Shown piece by piece: positions 19,514 through 28,924 of a stretch of 64,000 bases of DNA (positions are counted from its first letter, which is position 1; each line of letters begins with the position of its first letter). The stretch covers positions 327,015 through 391,014 of the forward strand of contig NZ_RQVT01000050.1 in assembly GCF_004010055.1 (NCBI RefSeq), written 5' to 3'. Source of the stretch: Psychroflexus aestuariivivens (GTDB lineage: Bacteria; Bacteroidota; Bacteroidia; Flavobacteriales; Flavobacteriaceae). The notes below the pieces were generated by a model. The model worked only from the letters and a program-made list of their open reading frames with translations. It was not told where the DNA came from and did no database searches. Both the position numbers and the translations under genes were made by a program.

Positions 19514-19718
19514 AAAATAGATTTTTTTCTGACCAAAAATTTCGTCTAGAAATTTGTTACCAATATATTGAAACTGAAATATGTTGAATTCAAAAGCCAT
19601 CAGTTTAATAGGTGTGCTTTCAAATAAAAAATGCAATATTAAAATCTGTATTTAAAACATCCTTGTAATCTCTTGAATTTGTGAATATTTCAATTTTACG
19701 AGAATCTAAATGTAAAAA

Positions 19719-22160
19719 TCACTTCTTTTGAAGCTTCCTAATCATCTTTTGAATTCTATCGTTGAGCTTTTCAGAAGACAATTTTTCTCGCAATCTGTCG
19801 GTAATAATCGGAAATGAAAATGGTGTTGGATTTTGGCAAGATTTCCAAACAACCTGTTGTGAAGAAATCCGCTCTAAAGCTTTTTGCAAACGACCTTTCT
19901 CCAGAGAATGCTCAAAGGTTTCAGTAAATGCTTGTTGAAAAAGCAAATGCTCTGGTTCAAAATCTTTGAACACATCAAAAATAAGTTGAGAACTAGACTG
20001 CAAATGCTTGTTTTTAATCATTTTGTTAGGATAGCCCGTAAAAACTAATCCAGAAATGACAGCAATGTCCCTGAATTTTCGCCTTGCCATTTCAGTAGCA
20101 TTCAGGCTTTTTTGCAAATCGTCCAATAAATATTCAACGCTGAATAAGTTATTATCCAAAACAGATTCAATATTGACAGGTTGGTCGGATAAAAGTTCGA
20201 ATCCATAGTCGTTAAAAGCTAATGAAAAAGAAATTGGGGACAATAAACTAATGCGGTGCGCTAACAAACTTGCCATAGCTTCATGAACAAAACGCCCTTC
20301 GAACGGGTAAAAAATATGATGAAATCCATCTCTGGTTTTAAAAGTTTCAATTAGAAATTCATCAGGTTTAGGAACAATAGATTCTTGCTGTTGCCTTTCA
20401 AAAATAGGTTGAAGGGCTTTTAATTCACGACTTTGATTTTCAGTGTTTAGATTGTAAAGCTCTTCTCTTAACAATGCACTCATTTGCGAAGTTAAAGTCA
20501 GCCGACCACCCATCCAACTTGGCACTTTGGCAGTTTTTGACTTTGATTTTCTCACCAAAACCTGCATACTTTTTACAGTGACTAATTCCAGATTTCTACC
20601 CGCAAACGTAAAAACATCGCCGGGTTTAAGTTTAGAAATAAACCATTCTTCGATAGAACCGATAAAACCACCTTTCAAATATTTCACTCCAAGCACAGCA
20701 TCGCTAACAATCGTGCCAATTTGCAATCTGTGTCGCATAGCAATACCGCGATGATTCACTTTGAATTTGCCATCTGCTTCAATTTCAACTTTTTTATAAT
20801 CCTCATAATTTTGAAGCGATTCTCCACCTGTGGTGATAAAATTTAGCGCCCAATTCCACTGTGATTCTGTTAGTGTTTGAAAACAAAATGTTGATTGAAT
20901 TTCTGGAAAAATTTCATCAGGATAAAAACCGTCAGACACGGCTAAAGTGGTTAAATATTGCACCAAAACATCAAAACTGTTGAGGTAAGGTAAACGGTCT
21001 TCCACAGCTTTAAGTTTAACTGCTTTTTTTAATGCAGAGGCTTCGATCAACTCAATAGCGTGAGTGGGAAGAAAATAAATTTTACTTGTTTTACCAGGTT
21101 GATGACCGCTTCGGCCAGCACGTTGCATAAATCTGGCAACACCTTTTGGTCCGCCAATTTGGACTATACTTTCAACAGGTGCAAAATCTACACCCAAATC
21201 CAAACTGGAAGTACAAACCACGGCTTTTAATGTTTCGTCTCTAATGGCATTTTCTACCCAAATTCGGGTGTTTTTGTCGATACTGCCGTGATGCATCGCC
21301 AGTTCACCAGCAAATTCAGGATGTTTTTCTAAAATCTTCTGAAACCAAATTTCACATTGAGAACGTGTGTTGGTAAACAACAAAGTGGTTTTGGAAGATT
21401 TAATTATAGGTATGACGTATTCCAGAAGATGCAATCCTAAATGTCCACGCCATGGAAATTTATCCATTGTTTCTGGGATGATGCTTTCAACTTGAATATT
21501 TTTATTCAACTTGGATTTGACCAGCACGGAATTTTTCAAATTTCTGAAATGATGACCAAGTAAAACTTCTTGAGCTTGATTCAAATTGCCAATAGTGGCA
21601 GAAATACCCCAAATTTTTAGATTCTTACTAAGATTTTTCAGTCTTGATAATGCCAATTCTATCTGGACTCCACGTTTAGTCCCAAGCAACTCATGCCACT
21701 CGTCTATAACGATAGAATCACAGTTTTGAAATGTTTTAGGATAATTTTTGGAAGCCAAAAGTAAATGTAAGCTTTCAGGAGTGGTAATTAGCAAATTCGG
21801 CATCTTTCGCCTTTGCTTAGCGCGTTCTTTTTGAGAAGTATCACCAGTTCGAATACCAATTGTGATATCCAGTTTCAAATCAGAAATAAGTAGTTCTGCG
21901 GCTTGTTTTATTTCAACAGAAAGCGCTCTCAAAGGCGTAATCCAAACGGCTCGCAAACCTGTTTTCGATTTTTCAGTTATGATATTGGCTAAAATCGGCA
22001 CCCATAACGCATAAGTTTTTCCGCTTCCTATGGGCGCATTCAGCAAACCATTTTTGCCTTCGGAAAATGCTTGCCATGTTTCTTTTTGAAAATCAAAAGG
22101 CGTCCAGTTTTTGGATGAAAACCAAGATTCAAAAATTGAAAAATTTGTTTGTTTCGACAT
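19719..22160 (-). CDS. Lhr-like DEXH-box helicase (ligase-associated DNA damage response type)
   Basis: An 813-residue superfamily 2 helicase. Walker A is APIGSGKT (42-49), motif II is DEWH (153-156) and motif VI is QRAGRSGH (346-353). The length and the C-terminal region after the helicase core match the family named ligase-associated DNA damage response DEXH box helicase, related to archaeal Hel308/Lhr. In other bacteria these genes usually lie beside an ATP-dependent DNA ligase, an MBL-fold exonuclease and a phosphoesterase; none is in this window. Role inferred from the family: DNA strand unwinding in repair. It is transcribed towards the TPR kinase gene and has a good promoter just upstream. 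Confidence 0.9.
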   Translation of the reverse strand: MSKQTNFSIFESWFSSKNWTPFDFQKETWQAFSEGKNGLLNAPIGSGKTYALWVPILANIITEKSKTGLRAVWITPLRALSVEIKQAAELLISDLKLDITIGIRTGDTSQKERAKQRRKMPNLLITTPESLHLLLASKNYPKTFQNCDSIVIDEWHELLGTKRGVQIELALSRLKNLSKNLKIWGISATIGNLNQAQEVLLGHHFRNLKNSVLVKSKLNKNIQVESIIPETMDKFPWRGHLGLHLLEYVIPIIKSSKTTLLFTNTRSQCEIWFQKILEKHPEFAGELAMHHGSIDKNTRIWVENAIRDETLKAVVCTSSLDLGVDFAPVESIVQIGGPKGVARFMQRAGRSGHQPGKTSKIYFLPTHAIELIEASALKKAVKLKAVEDRLPYLNSFDVLVQYLTTLAVSDGFYPDEIFPEIQSTFCFQTLTESQWNWALNFITTGGESLQNYEDYKKVEIEADGKFKVNHRGIAMRHRLQIGTIVSDAVLGVKYLKGGFIGSIEEWFISKLKPGDVFTFAGRNLELVTVKSMQVLVRKSKSKTAKVPSWMGGRLTLTSQMSALLREELYNLNTENQSRELKALQPIFERQQQESIVPKPDEFLIETFKTRDGFHHIFYPFEGRFVHEAMASLLAHRISLLSPISFSLAFNDYGFELLSDQPVNIESVLDNNLFSVEYLLDDLQKSLNATEMARRKFRDIAVISGLVFTGYPNKMIKNKHLQSSSQLIFDVFKDFEPEHLLFQQAFTETFEHSLEKGRLQKALERISSQQVVWKSCQNPTPFSFPIITDRLREKLSSEKLNDRIQKMIRKLQKK

Positions 22161-22177
22161 AAGTGGAACAATACTTT

Positions 22178-22207
22178 CAAATTTAGACTAAAATGAAAAC
22201 CAATCAA
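22178..22207 (-). promoter_or_regulatory. Promoter of the Lhr-like helicase gene
   Basis: On the reverse strand TAAATTTG (22178-22185) matches the Bacteroidota -7 consensus TAnnTTTG, and TTG (22205-22207) sits 19 bp upstream as the -33 element. The start codon at 22160 would follow the start of transcription by only about ten bases, giving a very short leader. Confidence 0.5.
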
Positions 22208-22359
22208 AAAACAAATGTGAATTATTTTGAAAACTAAAAGCGATTTTTTTTCTTTTATAGAGTAAAACTCTAGCCTTATCATAACATTCTATCAAATTTA
22301 GCTTTTGTTAAAATTATTGGTCTTAATTTTGAATTTGATGAAATTTTGAAATCTAAATT

Positions 22360-23394
22360 ATGAAAGGAGTTTTATTAGTCAATTTAGGTTCGCCAAAATC
22401 AACTGATCCTAAAGATGTTAAAAAATATCTCGGTCAGTTTCTGATGGACGAGCGTGTAATCGATATTCCTAAAATATTCAGGTCTATTTTAGTAAAAGGC
22501 ATAGTTTTGAACACAAGACCTAAGAAATCGGCAGAAGCATATTCCAAAATTTGGTGGGATGAAGGCTCGCCATTAATTGTCTTATCAAAACGACTTCAAA
22601 AAGGCATTGACGAAATGACTAGTGTTCCAATTGCACTAGCCATGCGTTATGGTCAGCCATCTATTGAACAGGGTTTGCAAGAATTGCACGATCAAGGCGT
22701 CGATGAGGTTTTGTTGATGCCGCTTTATCCTCAATTTGCGATGGCTACAACTGAAACGATTTTGGTATTAGCTGAAGAATTGCGTCGTGAAAAATTTCCT
22801 AAAATGGAATTCACAACTTTACCACCATTTTATAATCACCCAGATTACGTAACGGTGTTGTCTAGAAGTATCGGAGAACAATTAGATGATTTTGATTATG
22901 ATCATTTACTTTTCAGTTATCATGGTGTGCCAGAGCGACATATTAGAAAAAGTGACATTACCAACTCGCATTGTAAAATTGATGGCAGTTGTTGCCAAAC
23001 ACCATCCAAAGCACATCAGTTTTGCTATCGTCACCAATGTTTTGAAACTACAAGACAAGTCGCTGAAACTTTGAATTTGAAAGAAGGAACTTTTAGCACA
23101 TCATTCCAGTCTAGATTAGGCTTTGATCCGTGGTTGAAACCTTATACCGATAGAACCGTAGAGAAATTAGGTCTTGAAGGAACCAAAAAATTAGCGGTAG
23201 TTTCGCCAGCTTTTGTTTCTGATTGTTTAGAAACTTTGGAAGAAATAAATATGGAAGCCCGAGAGATTTTCGAAGAATCTGGAGGTGATGATTTCAAATT
23301 TATTCCTTGTTTGAATGACCGAAAAGACTGGGTAAAAACCCTGAGTCGCTGGATAGATGAATGGGCGAATCAACCAGAATCTAAAGTGTCGTAA
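22360..23394 (+). CDS. hemH: Ferrochelatase
   Basis: A 344-residue ferrochelatase, which inserts Fe2+ into protoporphyrin IX, the last step of protoheme synthesis. The N-terminus KGVLLVNLGSP is the family signature. The catalytic His188 lies in FSYHGVPERHI and the conserved Glu near 291 in DCLETLEEI. Unusually cysteine-rich: Cys205, Cys211, Cys212, Cys222 and Cys227 fall within 23 residues after the active-site helix, a possible metal or Fe-S site. The next gene starts at the base after its stop codon. A -7-like TAATTTTG lies at 22324-22331 with a poorly spaced TTG upstream. Other heme genes (hemJ, hemB, hemE) follow within 6 kb. Confidence 0.97.
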   Translation: MKGVLLVNLGSPKSTDPKDVKKYLGQFLMDERVIDIPKIFRSILVKGIVLNTRPKKSAEAYSKIWWDEGSPLIVLSKRLQKGIDEMTSVPIALAMRYGQPSIEQGLQELHDQGVDEVLLMPLYPQFAMATTETILVLAEELRREKFPKMEFTTLPPFYNHPDYVTVLSRSIGEQLDDFDYDHLLFSYHGVPERHIRKSDITNSHCKIDGSCCQTPSKAHQFCYRHQCFETTRQVAETLNLKEGTFSTSFQSRLGFDPWLKPYTDRTVEKLGLEGTKKLAVVSPAFVSDCLETLEEINMEAREIFEESGGDDFKFIPCLNDRKDWVKTLSRWIDEWANQPESKVS

Positions 23395-24744
23395 ATGTCC
23401 AAAATTAGATCAGAAGAACTTGGTAATGCGCCAATTGGTAAATTGCTGATTAAACAAGCTGTTCCTGCTTCTATTGGTATCCTTGTGATGTCCATCAATA
23501 TTTTGGTGGACACTATTTTTGTTGGAAACTGGATAGGTTCTATAGCAATAGCAGCTATTAATGTCGTTCTTCCAGTATCTTTTTTTATTGCTGCCTTGGG
23601 TATGGCAATTGGTATTGGTGGTTCTTCAATTATTTCAAGAGCACTTGGCAAAAACGACCACTCTAAAGCCTTGAAAACCTTTGGTAATCAAATTACAATT
23701 ACTCTACTGCTGACTGTTTTTCTTGCACTTATTGGATTGGTTTATATCAACGATTTGATTCCTGCATTTGGAGGAAAAGGTGATATTTTCGAGCCTGCAA
23801 AAATTTATTATCGCGTTGTTTTATACGGTGTTCCCGTCTTGGCTCTAGCCATGATGGGAAATAGCGTAATTCGTGCAGAGGGCAAACCAAAGTTTGCCAT
23901 GGTTGCCATGATTATTCCTTCGGTGGGAAATTTACTGATGGATTATTTATTCATCAATGTTTTAGATTATGGTATGCTTGGTGCTGCCTGGGCAAGCACA
24001 GGTTCATATGTTTTGTGTCTAGGTTATATAATTTGGTTTTTTCTATCCAAAAATTCAGAATTGAAAATTAGATTTTCAGATTTTGGATTGCATCGGAAGA
24101 TTTTAAAAGAAATTAGCGCTTTAGGCTTTGTAACGCTTTCTAGACAAGCTGTGGTGAGTGTAACCTATCTTTTGCTGAATAATATTTTGTTTGAATTAGG
24201 CGGTGAATCCTCGGTAGCAACTTATGCGATTCTCGCCAGAATGCTCATGTTTGCACTCTTTCCGGTTTTGGGGGTAACGCAAGGTTTTTTGCCAATTGCT
24301 GGTTATAATTACGGCGCAGAACAATATGCTAGAGTTAGAGAAAGTATCAATAAAGCTATAATTTATGCGTCTTCAGTAGCAATTTTGGTATTTGGAGTAA
24401 TTATGATTTTTCCAGAAAGTATTGTCACAGTTTTTACTAAAGATGAACAAGTTTTAAAAGATGCTCCAGGAGCAATGCGCTGGGTTTTTGCAGCTATTCC
24501 TGTCATTTCCATACAACTTATAGGTTCTGCTTATTTTCAAGCCATCGGCAAAGCAACACCAGCTTTTTTACTGACGCTAACACGACAAGGATTTTTCTTT
24601 ATTCCGTTGATTTTCATTCTTCCTGAATATTACGGAGAATTGGGAGTCTGGATTTCATTTCCGCTTGCTGACCTCATTTCAACTATTGTAACAGGTTTTT
24701 TTCTGAATAGAGAAATTCGATTGAATCTGAAGCCAAGTCAGTGA
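23395..24744 (+). CDS. MATE family efflux transporter
   Basis: A 449-residue membrane protein with about 12 helices, beginning IGKLLIKQAVPASIGILVM, a typical MATE N-terminus. It shows the two-fold repeat of the family, with matching polar segments in each half, including VLPVSFFIAALGMAIGIGG and GVTQGFLPIAGYNYGA. MATE proteins expel drugs, dyes or metabolites in exchange for Na+ or H+. Its ATG follows the hemH stop directly, so the two are probably coupled, but a link to heme or porphyrin export is speculation. Substrate unknown. Confidence 0.92.
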   Translation: MSKIRSEELGNAPIGKLLIKQAVPASIGILVMSINILVDTIFVGNWIGSIAIAAINVVLPVSFFIAALGMAIGIGGSSIISRALGKNDHSKALKTFGNQITITLLLTVFLALIGLVYINDLIPAFGGKGDIFEPAKIYYRVVLYGVPVLALAMMGNSVIRAEGKPKFAMVAMIIPSVGNLLMDYLFINVLDYGMLGAAWASTGSYVLCLGYIIWFFLSKNSELKIRFSDFGLHRKILKEISALGFVTLSRQAVVSVTYLLLNNILFELGGESSVATYAILARMLMFALFPVLGVTQGFLPIAGYNYGAEQYARVRESINKAIIYASSVAILVFGVIMIFPESIVTVFTKDEQVLKDAPGAMRWVFAAIPVISIQLIGSAYFQAIGKATPAFLLTLTRQGFFFIPLIFILPEYYGELGVWISFPLADLISTIVTGFFLNREIRLNLKPSQ

Positions 24745-24893
24745 AAAAGATCAATTTTCTGTTTTATAGCTGAATTTATTTAAAGTAAAATCTATTCTAT
24801 TATCATGAAGCTTAGTAAGCTTTATACTATGAAATCACAGAATTTACGTATTTTTAAAAATTGAATGCCTCAGAAATTTCATAAAAAAGAATC

Positions 24894-25010
24894 ATGACTC
24901 AAAAAGAAATCGATACACTAAAAATTGAATTGATGCAAAAAATAATAGCTTGTGATGAGGTTGAAACTCTGAAAAGCATAAAAAAATTACTCGAGAAAAA
25001 ATCTGAATAA
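24894..25010 (+). CDS. Short 38-residue ORF, possible antitoxin-like fragment
   Basis: A short ORF, ATG 24894 to TAA 25008-25010, in the 348-bp gap between the MATE and hemJ genes. It encodes a charged helix-forming peptide (MTQKEIDTLKIELMQKI at the N-terminus) that resembles the opening helix of small antitoxin or addiction-module proteins of Bacteroidota. No toxin gene adjoins it. It may be a remnant or a genuine small protein. The remainder of the gap (24745-24893 and 25011-25092) holds only an AAGCTT direct/inverted repeat near 24806-24820 and AT-rich sequence. Confidence 0.35.
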   Translation: MTQKEIDTLKIELMQKIIACDEVETLKSIKKLLEKKSE

Positions 25011-25092
25011 CTTTCATTTCAAATTTGAATTTTAAATACCAAAAACTTCAATATTTGTGTTTTTTAAATTATGTCTAAAAAAATAGCAAATC

Positions 25093-25635
25093 ATGGATTA
25101 TAACTATATCAAAGCGCTTCACCTTATTTTTGTGATCACTTGGTTTGCAGGTTTATTTTACATTCCGAGGCTTTTTATTTATCATATCGAAGCTAGACAA
25201 AAACCGCAACCTGACGCCGATATTTTAAGCGAACAATTGAAAATTATGAGCAAGCGTTTGTGGTATATTATCACTTGGCCATCGGCAATTTTGGCTATAA
25301 TTTTTGCTATTTGGTTGTTGGTTTTAATTCCGTCTTGGCTAACTCAACCATGGATGCATGTAAAGTTGTTTTTTGTTGTTTTGCTAATCTTGTATCATTT
25401 GAAAAACCACCAGATTTTCAAACAATTTCAAAAGGATGACATTCGCTGGACGTCCAACCAAATGCGATTTTGGAATGAAGGTGCCACCATTATCCTGTTT
25501 GCAATAGTTTTTTTAGTAATTTTAAAAAGTGCCATCAACTGGATTTTTGGTTTGTTTGGATTACTCGGACTTGCAGGTTTATTGATGCTAGGCATCAGAT
25601 TGTACAAAAAAACTAGATCAAAAAATAAAAAATAA
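25093..25635 (+). CDS. hemJ: Protoporphyrinogen IX oxidase HemJ
   Basis: A 180-residue membrane protein with four to five helices, of the HemJ (UPF0093/CopD-like) family. The N-terminus has KALHLIFVITWFAGLFYIPR with the conserved His10 needed for heme binding and activity in the family. HemJ oxidises protoporphyrinogen IX to protoporphyrin IX, the step before HemH. The C-terminal 30-40 residues form an extra helix (GLFGLLGLAGLLMLGIRLY). It is followed after 9 bp by the NtrY-like kinase. Function is supported by the nearby hemH, hemB and hemE. Confidence 0.93.
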   Translation: MDYNYIKALHLIFVITWFAGLFYIPRLFIYHIEARQKPQPDADILSEQLKIMSKRLWYIITWPSAILAIIFAIWLLVLIPSWLTQPWMHVKLFFVVLLILYHLKNHQIFKQFQKDDIRWTSNQMRFWNEGATIILFAIVFLVILKSAINWIFGLFGLLGLAGLLMLGIRLYKKTRSKNKK

Positions 25636-25644
25636 ATTTTACGC

Positions 25645-27096
25645 ATGTTTAATTTGACGAGATCACTTAGAACCAGAATTTTTATCTCTATGATAACTTT
25701 GGTACTTGGGGCATCCATTCTTATTGCAGGCGTAACAATTCACCAGTATAATGAAGAAGCCAAAGAACTCCATCGCGAAAAACTAAACCGTAAAGAAAAC
25801 GCGATTAAAGCAAACATCAATTATGTTTTAAGGACAACAACTTACCCCGTTGATAGCGAAAATTTACCATTGATTTTTAAAGATAAAATCTATGAAATTC
25901 AAGATATTCATGATACTGAAATAAATATTTACGATTTGAATGGCTATTTGCTAAAATCTTCTTTTGCTACATTTTATATGGACTCCGTTGAAACTAGAAT
26001 GGATCCAAAAAAAATTCAAGAATTAAATAATTCAAGCGACAAAAAATACGTTGAGAATTTTCAAAAAAACGGACAAGACTATCAATCTTCTTATACTTAT
26101 ATCTTAGATAATTATTTTAAACCAATAGGTATTCTGAATTTACCTTATATCGAAGACGATAATTTTTTAGACAAAGAATTGCGCGAATTTTTAATTCTAC
26201 TATCACAGGTTTATATTTTTATGTTGATTGTTGCAATTATTTTAGCCTATTTCCTATCAAAATATATCACAAGCTCTTTGCAATCCATCAGTAAAAAGAT
26301 TACCAAAACAAGGTTAGAACAGCAAAACCCAAAAATAGTTCCGCAAGACATCAGTGTAGAAGTCCGTCCATTAGTTACAGCGTATAATCAAATGATCGAC
26401 GAGCTCGAAGAAAGTGCGCTCAAACTTGCCAAATCTGAAAGAGAAGAAGCTTGGCGACAAATGGCAAGACAAGTCGCACATGAAATTAAAAACCCACTCA
26501 CGCCTATGCGACTAAGTATTCAGAGTTTTGAAAGGAAATTTGATCCCAACGATCCAGGAATTATAACAAAAGTGAGCGATTTTTCAAAAACCATGGTTCA
26601 ACAAATCGACAATTTGAGTGCTATTGCTGGTGCGTTTTCAGATTTTGCCAAAATGCCTGCTCAACAAAATGAAACACTAGATGTTGTTGAAACTCTAAAA
26701 TTAGCCTTAGATATTTTCAATGATCAAAATATTCATTTTTTAAGTAAATCTGATCAAATTCTGATTAGATTTGACAAAAATCAATTGATTCGTATAGTTA
26801 CTAATTTGGTGAAAAACGCTATTCAAGCGACAGAATCGAAAAACAATCCGTATATTAAAGTTCAAGTTTCAACCGATAAAGATTCCGTGTATATTTCAAT
26901 AGAAGATAACGGGGTTGGTATTTCTGAAGAAATGCAAGAACGTATTTTTGAACCGCGTTTCACCACAAAATCTAGCGGAATGGGATTGGGTTTAGGCATG
27001 GTTAAAAATATTATTGAAACTTATAAAGGCGACATAAAATTGACCTCAGAAATTGATGAAGGCACTATATTTACAGTAAAATTACCAAAAAATTAA
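25645..27096 (+). CDS. NtrY-like sensor histidine kinase
   Basis: A 483-residue kinase. A first membrane helix lies at about residues 15-35, an extracytoplasmic sensor domain at about 36-180, and a second helix at about 182-205, followed by a HAMP domain. The HisKA box QVAHEIKNPLTPMRLSIQ has the phospho-acceptor His279. The HATPase has NLVKNAIQATE, EDNGVGI and GMGLGLGMVKNI. NLTP after the H-box is the pattern of NtrY-type kinases. No response regulator adjoins. It sits between hemJ and the crotonase gene (9 and 4 bp gaps), an operon whose biological logic is not obvious. Confidence 0.93.
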   Translation: MFNLTRSLRTRIFISMITLVLGASILIAGVTIHQYNEEAKELHREKLNRKENAIKANINYVLRTTTYPVDSENLPLIFKDKIYEIQDIHDTEINIYDLNGYLLKSSFATFYMDSVETRMDPKKIQELNNSSDKKYVENFQKNGQDYQSSYTYILDNYFKPIGILNLPYIEDDNFLDKELREFLILLSQVYIFMLIVAIILAYFLSKYITSSLQSISKKITKTRLEQQNPKIVPQDISVEVRPLVTAYNQMIDELEESALKLAKSEREEAWRQMARQVAHEIKNPLTPMRLSIQSFERKFDPNDPGIITKVSDFSKTMVQQIDNLSAIAGAFSDFAKMPAQQNETLDVVETLKLALDIFNDQNIHFLSKSDQILIRFDKNQLIRIVTNLVKNAIQATESKNNPYIKVQVSTDKDSVYISIEDNGVGISEEMQERIFEPRFTTKSSGMGLGLGMVKNIIETYKGDIKLTSEIDEGTIFTVKLPKN

Positions 27097-27100
27097 AATT

Positions 27101-27877
27101 ATGGATTTTGAAAATCTTTTAGTCGAAATCAACGACAACATCGCCATTGTGCGAATAAACAGACCCAAAAAACTCAATGCACTCAACCGTGAAACCATAG
27201 GAGAAATTCACAGTGCATTCGATGCTTTATTGAAAAATCAAGATGTCAAAGTTGTGATTTTAACAGGCAGCGGCGAGAAAGCTTTTGTTGCCGGTGCAGA
27301 CATTGCAGAATTTTCAGACTATTCGGTAGAAGAAGGCAAAGACTTGGCAGCAAAAGGCCAAGAATTGGTGTTCGATTATATTGCGAATTTCCCAAAACCA
27401 GTAATTGCCGCTGTCAACGGATTTGCACTTGGAGGCGGTTTGGAATTAGCGATGTCAGCTCATTTCAGAATTGCGAGCGACAATGCAAAACTCGGTTTGC
27501 CAGAAACTTCACTTGGTGTAATTCCAGGTTATGGCGGGACACAACGTTTACCCGAATTGGTTGGCAAAGGTCGCGCTATGGAAATGATTATGACTGCAGG
27601 AATGATTGATGCAGAAACTGCCAAAAATTACGGTTTAGTCAATCACGTAACGAGTGTAGAAGAATTATTGCCTTTAGCAGAAAAATTAGCTGGTAAAATC
27701 CTCAACAATTCTATGCAAGCCATTTCATCTGCTATTAAAGCAGTCAATGATAATTATAAAATAGGTGTGGATGGTTACCAAACTGAAATCGACAGTTTTG
27801 GAAATGCTTTTGGTACAGAAGATTTCAAAGAAGGTACCGATGCATTTTTGAATAAACGAAAAGCAAACTTCAAATAA
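27101..27877 (+). CDS. Enoyl-CoA hydratase/isomerase (crotonase) family
   Basis: A 258-residue crotonase, full family length. The oxyanion-hole segment is GEKAFVAGADIAEF (58-71). Catalytic glutamates are Glu115 in GGGLELAM and Glu135 in LPETSLGVIPGYGG, spaced 20 residues as in rat crotonase (Glu144/Glu164). It hydrates trans-2-enoyl-CoA to 3-hydroxyacyl-CoA in fatty-acid or amino-acid degradation. It lies 4 bp after the kinase gene and 6 bp before hemB, within one long operon. The exact acyl-CoA is unknown. Confidence 0.94.
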   Translation: MDFENLLVEINDNIAIVRINRPKKLNALNRETIGEIHSAFDALLKNQDVKVVILTGSGEKAFVAGADIAEFSDYSVEEGKDLAAKGQELVFDYIANFPKPVIAAVNGFALGGGLELAMSAHFRIASDNAKLGLPETSLGVIPGYGGTQRLPELVGKGRAMEMIMTAGMIDAETAKNYGLVNHVTSVEELLPLAEKLAGKILNNSMQAISSAIKAVNDNYKIGVDGYQTEIDSFGNAFGTEDFKEGTDAFLNKRKANFK

Positions 27878-27883
27878 CAGCTC

Positions 27884-28870
27884 ATGTTTCCATTACAAAG
27901 ACACCGTCGTTTAAGACAAAACGAAGCTATTCGTGCGTTAACACGTGAAAACCATTTGCGACCAAGTGATTTTATCGTGCCACTTTTTGTGGTTGAAGGA
28001 CAAAATGTGAAAGAGGAAATTAATTCCATGCCGAATTATTTCCGTTTCAGTTTGGATTTGCTGGAGAAGGAAGTCAAGGAACTTTGGCAAATGGGATTGA
28101 AATCAGTTTTACTTTTCGTAAAAGTTGATGATAAATTGAAAGACAATCGTGGAAAAGAAGCCACAAATCCAGATGGATTGATGCAACGCGCAATCAAGAC
28201 AGTTAAAAATGCTGTTCCAGAAATGCTTGTCATGACTGATGTTGCCTTAGATCCTTATTCAAAATTTGGACACGATGGCATTGTCGAAAACGGTCAAATT
28301 ATAAATGACAGAACAAATTCAGCTTTAGCACAAATGGCCTTGAGCCATGCACAAGCCGGAGCAGATTTTGTCGCACCGAGCGATATGATGGATGGTAGAA
28401 TACTTGAAATTCGAAGTGTTTTGGAAGATGCACATTTTTATAATACTGGAATTATGAGTTATTCAGCCAAGTTTGCTTCAGCATTTTATGGACCATTTCG
28501 AGACGCTTTGGATTCTGCACCTGTAGATGTAGCTGATGTTCCTAAAAACAAGCAAACATACCAAATGGATCCTGCCAATAGAAATGAAGCTTTGAAAGAA
28601 AGCTTTTCTGATATTGAAGAAGGTGCCGATATTATTATGGTAAAACCAGGATTGTGTTATCTGGATATTGTTCGAGATTTGGCGAATGAAATAGAATTGC
28701 CAATCGCAGTTTACCAAGTTAGTGGCGAATACGCCATGATCAAAGCGGCTTCTGCAAAAGGTTGGTTGGATCATGATGCGGTAATGTTAGAACAACTGAC
28801 AGCTATCAAAAGAGCCGGAGCCACGATGATTGCAAGTTATTTTGCGAAAGATGCTGTAAAACTACTTTAG
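27884..28870 (+). CDS. hemB: Delta-aminolevulinic acid dehydratase (porphobilinogen synthase)
   Basis: A 328-residue HemB, which condenses two 5-aminolevulinate molecules into porphobilinogen. The Schiff-base lysines are Lys196 in SYSAKFASAFYGPF and Lys254 in IMVKPGLCY. The metal-binding segment is aspartate-type (DVALDPYSKFGHDG, Asp119, Asp123, Asp131) rather than cysteine-type, so this is the Mg-dependent class known from Pseudomonas, not the zinc enzyme. It lies 6 bp after the crotonase gene and 54 bp before hemE. N-terminal RHRRLRQNEAIRAL is the usual family opening. Confidence 0.97.
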   Translation: MFPLQRHRRLRQNEAIRALTRENHLRPSDFIVPLFVVEGQNVKEEINSMPNYFRFSLDLLEKEVKELWQMGLKSVLLFVKVDDKLKDNRGKEATNPDGLMQRAIKTVKNAVPEMLVMTDVALDPYSKFGHDGIVENGQIINDRTNSALAQMALSHAQAGADFVAPSDMMDGRILEIRSVLEDAHFYNTGIMSYSAKFASAFYGPFRDALDSAPVDVADVPKNKQTYQMDPANRNEALKESFSDIEEGADIIMVKPGLCYLDIVRDLANEIELPIAVYQVSGEYAMIKAASAKGWLDHDAVMLEQLTAIKRAGATMIASYFAKDAVKLL

Positions 28871-28924
28871 CTAAGTAAATTTGTCAACTTAAAATATTAC
28901 TCAAAATTTATTAAAATAAAATCG

